Source of the DNA: Sediminibacterium sp. KACHI17
GTDB taxonomy: Bacteria > Bacteroidota > Bacteroidia > Chitinophagales > Chitinophagaceae
Assembly: GCF_040362915.1 (NCBI RefSeq)
Contig: NZ_AP029612.1
Span: 806,001 to 870,000, forward strand
Direction: 5' to 3'
DNA: 64,000 bases
Shown: piece by piece, positions 58,471-64,000 of the stretch
Position numbering within the stretch: the first letter of the stretch is position 1
How the letters are laid out: each line of letters begins with the position of its first letter
Program-made: the position numbers and the translations under genes
Notes under the pieces: model-generated
The model's database searches: none
Seen by the model: the letters and a program-made list of their open reading frames with translations, nothing else
Told to the model about the DNA's origin: nothing

Positions 58471-60213
58471 TTACCGGAACGAATATACAACTCCCCCCAA
58501 AACATTCAAGCCCAGAACTTCATATTGATTCCAGCGTTGATATCTATTATTCAATACATTGTTCAGTTGTATCCACAGATTCAATTTAGGCATCACTGAG
58601 AATTCAGCACCGATATTGAGATCAGCAGCAGGATCTAACTTTAATGTGGTTTGATTTACGTTTCGGTAATGGCTTCCATCCCACAAAAAGATATCGGCTT
58701 TCAGTTGCAAATCTTTGAACATTTTCCAGCGTAAAGCACCTGTTACCTCCAAAGGCAATAATCCCCATGCTTTTTCCGCTTTTTGAAGTGACGTGAATTG
58801 ACGATACGTCAGCCCACCCACTAAAGATAATTTCTCTTGTAAAGTATAACCGATCTCACCATGTAACTGTACGATATCCATCTCAGGCTCTACAAAGACA
58901 TCAAAGAACCTACCTTCTAAAGAAGACCTTGAAGTTGGGAACAGTGGTTGATTATTGGTTCGCATAAATGAAAGTCGTGCGCGATAGGTTAAATGGTTAC
59001 CTGCTGCCCCGCGAATACCTGCATATTGTTCTCCGATTTTAGTGTTTACAAGACTGGTGGGTTGTAAAATCCATGGATTGATATCTGTTAAGGAGCGATA
59101 GCCATTCTTCTGAAAATATCCCACCCAACCCGCTTCTACGAGTAATCCTGTTTCACCGATTTTCGCTTCGGCTGTAATATTGGGCAAGGTGGCAAATTTC
59201 CCATTATCCCATGATGGCCGAATACCTGCATTGACTTTGAATGCTTTTGACTGAAACTGCACCGATGGACTCACATAGAATAAATTGTTCGTGATCTTAA
59301 GTGTATTGGGAACAATGGAAACAGATGTACTAGCAATATCTGCTACAATTCCCAAGTCGATCGCAAACTTATTTGCAAATGACTTACGCAAGGGTGCTTC
59401 TAGTATCGCATTGTATTCTTTACCCTGACGATTATCAGCAAAATATTTCAAACTGAGTTTGGGAGCATAGGTAATATTGAAAGCATTTGCTTTCTTATTC
59501 CTCAGTCCGATCTCTATCCCTGCTTCATTAAAACGCTGCAACAGGTCTTCTTTTTTGAAATTGGGCACTGTATTATCGAAGCCATAGAAATAACGAGTGG
59601 TATTCTTATAAGTAGCTTTGGTCGTCCACTCATTATTGTTATTGGTATTAAAAACAGACAAAACACTCAATCCCAACTTTGCATATTGTTGTGCAAACAG
59701 GTCACCTTTATTGGAGAGATAGTCTGCATTTACGATGGTGTTGCTTTTTTTCCCATCTCCAAAAGAAAATGATCCGGCCAATAAGAAGCTATTGAAATTC
59801 CCCAATCCGGCACGAATGGAGTGATCATTTTGCCAATGAAATCCGGTATCCACCGGAAGTGCTAGGGGTTTGATCGGCACCGGCTGATAAGAAAAAAATA
59901 AATTCTGTGCAGGCACTGCATAAGTGACCGGTGTACGAGATGAATCCACATAGGTAGATGCTGCCGTAAAATTGATTTTCGCAGCATTCTTAAGTGAGGG
60001 TTTAAAAGCCGAAGTAATGGTAACGACCCTTGGCGATGAGGTATCAGCAAGTGCAGCTGCATCCATGCGGGTTTCATTTGCCACTGCTGGTTTGGTCTGA
60101 TTCTTTGTAACCGTTACTTTCTTTCTCGTACTTCTTCTCCTTTGTGCATCCGCATTGCCTACGATCCAAAGAGCAATGAATGTTAAGCAAGATGTATATA
60201 GTATGCGCTTCAT
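58471..60213 (-). CDS. Outer-membrane beta-barrel protein (TonB-receptor-like)
   Basis: About 580 residues with a signal peptide (1-24, ending GNADAQ). After a basic, Thr-rich linker the chain is a series of amphipathic strands with many aromatic ends, finishing in VVYSFR, the kind of C terminus used by barrel proteins. No TonB box or plug is seen, so it resembles the barrel half of TonB-dependent receptors or a porin-like protein. The ATG at 60213 is chosen over an upstream TTG. It starts 10 bases after the giant TPR gene stop, indicating a shared complex. Confidence 0.75.
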   Translation of the reverse strand: MKRILYTSCLTFIALWIVGNADAQRRRSTRKKVTVTKNQTKPAVANETRMDAAALADTSSPRVVTITSAFKPSLKNAAKINFTAASTYVDSSRTPVTYAVPAQNLFFSYQPVPIKPLALPVDTGFHWQNDHSIRAGLGNFNSFLLAGSFSFGDGKKSNTIVNADYLSNKGDLFAQQYAKLGLSVLSVFNTNNNNEWTTKATYKNTTRYFYGFDNTVPNFKKEDLLQRFNEAGIEIGLRNKKANAFNITYAPKLSLKYFADNRQGKEYNAILEAPLRKSFANKFAIDLGIVADIASTSVSIVPNTLKITNNLFYVSPSVQFQSKAFKVNAGIRPSWDNGKFATLPNITAEAKIGETGLLVEAGWVGYFQKNGYRSLTDINPWILQPTSLVNTKIGEQYAGIRGAAGNHLTYRARLSFMRTNNQPLFPTSRSSLEGRFFDVFVEPEMDIVQLHGEIGYTLQEKLSLVGGLTYRQFTSLQKAEKAWGLLPLEVTGALRWKMFKDLQLKADIFLWDGSHYRNVNQTTLKLDPAADLNIGAEFSVMPKLNLWIQLNNVLNNRYQRWNQYEVLGLNVLGGVVYSFR

Positions 60214-60223
60214 GTATGCCAAT

Positions 60224-63200
60224 TTATTCTTGTTCTACTTTATTGATTTTGTTTTTCTCTTCCAATACCACCTTCAATTTTTGCTGCGCTTCCTCTTTTA
60301 ATTCAATGATGGTAGCATTATCCACAATACTCTTGAAAGTTGCTTCCGCATTGAATAGGTCTTTTTGTTTGAAGTATATATCTCCGAGTAATAAATAACT
60401 GCGTGTTACCCAAAATTCATAGGAACCTGATTTTTTGATCACATCAAAAGCTGCAGTCTCTGCTTCTGCTAACTTATCCTGCTGAAATAGTATCTCCGCA
60501 ATCCGGTACTGTGATTCTGCACCATATTCAGATTTCCCGGTTTGCATTACCTGTCTGTAAGCAGCAATTGCCAGATCAGATTGCTTATTCAACTGGTAGT
60601 TCTTTGCCACAACTAAATTGGCCATCATTTTATCATCGGTAGCGATCCCGGTTTCTTTCAATAAGTCTTCTGCATTAGGGGCTGCTTCTACCCATTTCTG
60701 GGCTTTGAACTGACAACGCAATAACCCGCGCATGGCTTCCAGTTTATTTTCTTGCTGCGAAGCAATAGATTTTAACTGACTGAAATATTTTTCAGCATTG
60801 GTATAATCTTTCAACTCGAAATAATGAATACGAGCTGCTTGCAATACACTTCTTTCAGCAAAAGAACTCACACCTTTCTCTGCCACTGCTGCATAAAAAG
60901 GTAAAGCTTCTTTCAAGAGTTTTTCAGTTACAAAGATCTCAGCTGAAAAATAGTTGGCTTCGATGGCATAACGGCCATCAGGGAATTTGGATAAATAATC
61001 TTTGAACCCATTTTTAGCACCTGACATATCTTTTACATCGTATCGCAACATGGCAGATTTAAAAGTCAAAGAATCTTCTTCGTTATAAGTAACAGGTCTT
61101 CCATTGGAACGCATGAATGAAACAAACTCACCGGGTTGCTGTTTTTCAATGAACAGGTTTCTGATATACTCTACCGCTGCATCTGTTTCTGTTGAGTTAG
61201 GATACCCTGATACCAGCGTTTTAAACTGATTCAGGGATTCTTCATTTTTATCTAAATTGAAATAAGCGATCCCTGATTTGAGGTATGCTTCAGGATGAAT
61301 ACTTGCCGCCTTTTCCGATTTCAAAATTTTATTGAGCGGTGCTAATGCTGCCTCATAATTCTCATCGGCCAGATAGGTATTGGCCTGCTCCAATGCAGCA
61401 TCTGCGATATAGGATGAAGAAGGAAATCTGCTTTCCAGACTTTGTAACAGTTTCAGCTTTTCCGAATTTTGATTCATGGCTCCGGCGATCACTGCTTTTT
61501 GATACAAAGCATAATCTGCTGTATTCAGTTGCATATTCAATACCTGATCATACATGCCCAAAGCTTTCTTGAATTCTTTGTTCATGAAATAACAATCAGC
61601 AACTCTCAGGTATGCATCTTTTTCAATATTGGAAGAATTGATCGTGATGTTTTTAGCAACATTCTCAAATTGCTCCTTTGCTGCAGGATAGTTTTCTGTT
61701 TTGAGTAACGCATACCCTAAACTGTACCTTGCATTCACCAGATTCACTTCACCATTGGTCATTGGATTTTTGATGTATTCAGAGAACTGAACTATTGCGA
61801 CCTCATTGTTACCATTGCGATAAGCGATCTCCCCTTTCCAAAAACGTGTGAGCGCGATCAGATTATTATTATAAGGCACTTCTAATAATCGATTCAACAA
61901 AGGCTCTGCCTGATTGATCTGTTGATCATTGATCAATTCAACAGATCGGCCATATAATAATCTGGGATACACTTTCATCGCATTCTCACTCCTTACCGGC
62001 AAACTTTCATACAATGCCAATCCATCTTTGTAATTGCTGGTATTGGCCAAAGTGCTCACTAATAATTCGCGCGCTTCCTGTAACATGGTGGAAGCAGGAT
62101 ATGCCGAAGTAAATGACTGAAACCCTTTCAGCGCAGCATCCATGTAGCCCATATCATAAGAAAGCTTGGCGTAATTGAAGAGAGAAAATTCTTTTTGTAA
62201 GGCATTACTGTTATTGTCCGCACAAAATTGAAAAGCATTTCTTGCATTTTGCTTATCGTTTGTTTTCAGGTAGGCATCTGCCAATAAGTACATACTGTTC
62301 TGTGCCAAGGAATCTTCTCCTCCACCCAACTGTTTTAATCCTTCAATGGCTTTTGTCCAGTTCTTGGCTTCATAATAACAATACGCCAACTCGTACATGT
62401 CTTCTCTTCTGACTTTAGGTGTACCCGCTACGTATTTTTCAATATATGGGAGCGCTTTTGCATACTGACGCTTTTCGAAATACAAATGACCAACCAACTG
62501 TCTCAGTTGCAGATCATAATATTGTCCGCCTTTATTCAAAGCTGCTTCTCCATATTCAAGCGCTTTATTTCTTTCTCCTTTGAAATAATAGATCTCGGTC
62601 AGATAAAAAGGAATGACATTTTGATAATCCTTCGATTGTTCTGCAATTTGAAAACTCACAATGGCATCATCATACTTTTTATCATTGAACGCGATAAATG
62701 CATAGTAGTAATTGGCATCGATATAATTAGGGTCCTGAGGGATCTGACGTATGGCATTGAATAAAGGCCTGGCTTTATCGAACTGTAACATGGTGAAATA
62801 GCCGTATGCCTGATGAAATTTCATATCAGCGATCTCACGGTTACTCAAATTGGCGATATTGGCTTTTTCATAGCAGGCAACAGCCTCAGGTAACATCTTT
62901 CTGCGATAATAATATTCCCCTAAATGAAAACGCATCATTTGAACATGAGGCACATCATTCTCCAGTTCAACAAAATCAACCGCCATGGGAGCAGCAGTAG
63001 AATCATTGAGCTTCAATCCACATAGAATATAGTAATAGCGAGCCTCTAACTGTACTGTAAAAGACAAATTGGTGGTTGCGGCACCATGACTATATATTTT
63101 TTTGAACACAGGATATGCCAATCCGTATTGGTCATTTTGAAATAACTCCTTTGCCTGTTTGAATTCAGCATCCGGATCCTGTAACTGTTGGCTAAGCTGT

Positions 63201-63265
63201 GCATTCACTTGGGTACTAACCGCAAAACCTGCGGCAAGCAAGCATATAGAAAAGAATTTGTTCAT
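60224..63265 (-). CDS. Giant secreted TPR-repeat protein
   Basis: About 1013 residues, signal peptide 1-21 (VNAQ), then tetratricopeptide-like repeats almost throughout (for example FQNDQYGLAYPVFKKIY, AVACYEKANIANL, AEKYFSQLKSI, AIAAYRQVM). No enzymatic motif. Such long periplasmic TPR chains act as scaffolds for outer-membrane complexes, like SprE or BamD-like proteins, but no direct assignment is possible. It is the first gene of the run with the barrel protein, the HU-domain membrane protein and the methyltransferase. ATG 63265 preferred to a TTG upstream. Confidence 0.85.
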   Translation of the reverse strand: MNKFFSICLLAAGFAVSTQVNAQLSQQLQDPDAEFKQAKELFQNDQYGLAYPVFKKIYSHGAATTNLSFTVQLEARYYYILCGLKLNDSTAAPMAVDFVELENDVPHVQMMRFHLGEYYYRRKMLPEAVACYEKANIANLSNREIADMKFHQAYGYFTMLQFDKARPLFNAIRQIPQDPNYIDANYYYAFIAFNDKKYDDAIVSFQIAEQSKDYQNVIPFYLTEIYYFKGERNKALEYGEAALNKGGQYYDLQLRQLVGHLYFEKRQYAKALPYIEKYVAGTPKVRREDMYELAYCYYEAKNWTKAIEGLKQLGGGEDSLAQNSMYLLADAYLKTNDKQNARNAFQFCADNNSNALQKEFSLFNYAKLSYDMGYMDAALKGFQSFTSAYPASTMLQEARELLVSTLANTSNYKDGLALYESLPVRSENAMKVYPRLLYGRSVELINDQQINQAEPLLNRLLEVPYNNNLIALTRFWKGEIAYRNGNNEVAIVQFSEYIKNPMTNGEVNLVNARYSLGYALLKTENYPAAKEQFENVAKNITINSSNIEKDAYLRVADCYFMNKEFKKALGMYDQVLNMQLNTADYALYQKAVIAGAMNQNSEKLKLLQSLESRFPSSSYIADAALEQANTYLADENYEAALAPLNKILKSEKAASIHPEAYLKSGIAYFNLDKNEESLNQFKTLVSGYPNSTETDAAVEYIRNLFIEKQQPGEFVSFMRSNGRPVTYNEEDSLTFKSAMLRYDVKDMSGAKNGFKDYLSKFPDGRYAIEANYFSAEIFVTEKLLKEALPFYAAVAEKGVSSFAERSVLQAARIHYFELKDYTNAEKYFSQLKSIASQQENKLEAMRGLLRCQFKAQKWVEAAPNAEDLLKETGIATDDKMMANLVVAKNYQLNKQSDLAIAAYRQVMQTGKSEYGAESQYRIAEILFQQDKLAEAETAAFDVIKKSGSYEFWVTRSYLLLGDIYFKQKDLFNAEATFKSIVDNATIIELKEEAQQKLKVVLEEKNKINKVEQE

Positions 63266-63374
63266 AATATTCGGTCTGCTTGGTAACAAAGATTTTTGTT
63301 TCTTTCTTAATGAAAAGCGAAAACCCTGTTTTAAAGGTAGTATTAGCGTTTTGTAAGGAAAGACTTAACATGCA

Positions 63375-63407
63375 TTTGTGGAAAAACAGATAGAGGGTGT
63401 AAGTTTG
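63375..63407 (+). promoter_or_regulatory. Bacteroidota-type promoter for thioesterase gene
   Basis: TTTG (63375-63378), 21-base spacer, TAAGTTTG (63400-63407), matching TTTG / TAnnTTTG. The start codon is 19 bases downstream. Confidence 0.75.
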
Positions 63408-63426
63408 TCAACAAATCAGGATAACT

Positions 63427-63840
63427 ATGTACACGCATGTGACAAACTTAAGAGTGAGGTATGCAGAAACGGATCAGATGGATATTGTGTACTATGGCAA
63501 CTATGCACAATACTTTGAGGTAGGTAGAACAGAATGTATCCGTGAATTGGGTTTTACTTATAAAACGATGGAAGAAATGGGCATTCGCATGCCGGTAGTA
63601 GAAATGGAAGTTCGTTACTTACGTCCTGCACATTATGATGACCTCATCACGATCAAAACGATCTTAAAAGAACTCCCGACAGACCATAGCATTTCGTTTT
63701 ACAATGAAGTATACAATGAGAAAGGAAAACTTCTGACGACAGGTAAGGTAACCTTGTTCTTCATTGATAGTGCGACAGGAAAAAGGGCTTCCATGCCGGA
63801 AACCCTTCGAGAAAAATTATTACCTTATTTTATGAATTAA
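63427..63840 (+). CDS. Acyl-CoA thioesterase (YbgC/4-hydroxybenzoyl-CoA type)
   Basis: 137 residues forming one hot-dog fold. Signature RYAETDQMDIVYYGNYAQYFEVGRTE (10-35) with the catalytic Asp in the DQMDIVYYGNY motif, and VEMEVRYLRPAHYDDLITI. YbgC-type enzymes hydrolyse short acyl-CoAs or link to Tol-Pal. No tol genes are adjacent. Its stop overlaps the end of the convergent gene by 4 bases. Confidence 0.93.
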   Translation: MYTHVTNLRVRYAETDQMDIVYYGNYAQYFEVGRTECIRELGFTYKTMEEMGIRMPVVEMEVRYLRPAHYDDLITIKTILKELPTDHSISFYNEVYNEKGKLLTTGKVTLFFIDSATGKRASMPETLREKLLPYFMN

Positions 63841-64000
63841 ACCCTGCTATAATCTGGTCGCCAATGTTTTATTGAAGCTTTGATCTCTTTGCTTCCCATC
63901 TTTTCGTTCGCAGCTTTTGCTGCCAGTGCCGGAAATTCTTCATCTGAAGCAAAACGCAGTGCAATGATCTGTCTTAACCTTAATTCTTTGGGCAGGGGCT
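63837..64000 (-). CDS. DUF6526-like protein, C-terminal part only
   Basis: Runs off the right edge. The last 54 residues read on the minus strand are ...LPKELRLRQIIALRFASDEEF and end in IKHWRPDYSRV. An ALRFASDEEFPAL helix and terminal W-R-x-D-x-x-R-V are what I recall of the DUF6526 family of small membrane proteins, but only the cytoplasmic tail is visible. Stop codon at 63837-63839 overlaps the thioesterase end. Confidence 0.65.
   Translation of the reverse strand, partial: PLPKELRLRQIIALRFASDEEFPALAAKAANEKMGSKEIKASIKHWRPDYSRV

Noticed and set aside
1..64000. Insertion sequence or transposase gene to explain the repeats
   Set aside because: No transposase, integrase, resolvase or RAYT-like protein was found in any frame of the window.

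Overview
The window looks like a chromosomal segment of a Bacteroidota bacterium, most likely family Chitinophagaceae (inference from protein families and gene style). Supporting signs are many -7 promoter boxes of the TAnnTTTG type, the gene complement (tryptophan 2,3-dioxygenase plus kynureninase, type I-like glutaryl-CoA dehydrogenase, S9/DPP-IV-like and M16 secreted peptidases, HU-CCDC81-like protein, a fused SpmA/SpmB protein) and a secretome with short signal peptides and lipoboxes. No rRNA, tRNA, CRISPR array, transposase or prophage gene was recognised.

Layout. 1-0.8 kb: end of an ECF sigma factor with its zinc-finger anti-sigma partner. 0.8-7 kb (minus strand): OmdA/YdeI-like protein, M48 lipoprotein protease, plsY, prmA, pnp and rpsO. 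7-16 kb: rnz, a secreted esterase, a LolA-like protein, ftsK, DUF423, aroK, glutaryl-CoA dehydrogenase and a DUF4097-like protein. 16-23 kb: YCII protein, dctA-type symporter, DUF1801, a GH43 enzyme, an AT-rich gluzincin peptidase and an alpha/beta hydrolase, separated by dense repeats. 23.3-26.6 kb: an AT-rich accessory island with a divergent class III cyclase-like protein and an OLD-family ATPase/TOPRIM nuclease, plus a small zinc ribbon. 26.6-27.6 kb: a gene-free kilobase made of several kinds of periodic repeat. 27.6-31.3 kb: a hybrid sensor kinase/receiver operon followed by a seven-unit palindromic array. 31.3-47.6 kb: EreA/Tiki-like protein, S9 peptidase, kynU, GDSL hydrolase, Tat metallophosphatase, pyrF, tryptophan dioxygenase, M16 protease, rhodanese, pruA and a fasciclin protein. 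47.6-57 kb: pdhA, TPR protein, ribH, LutA-like, EVE, sirtuin, SpmAB fusion, ychF, FAD oxidoreductase and a glutamine cyclotransferase. 57-64 kb: a minus-strand methyltransferase / HU-domain membrane protein / beta-barrel / giant TPR operon, a thioesterase, and the end of a DUF6526-like gene.

The metabolic genes hint at aerobic amino-acid catabolism: tryptophan dioxygenase and kynureninase open the kynurenine route, glutaryl-CoA dehydrogenase serves the lower route from tryptophan or lysine, and pruA completes proline oxidation. They are not in one operon.

The most striking content is in the intergenic DNA. At least sixteen intergenic loci carry degenerate tandem repeats with a strict 7-bp step (one locus has an 8-bp step), many arranged as two complementary arms that form long hairpins, each locus built from a different word, and several running into stop codons or promoter boxes. 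Two further arrays have an 11-bp step. A separate palindromic element is tandemly repeated seven times (five exact 112-bp periods) next to the sensor-kinase operon, with solitary copies elsewhere. These were all read by eye from the sequence; I know of the heptanucleotide STRR repeats of cyanobacteria as a parallel but not of a described equivalent here.
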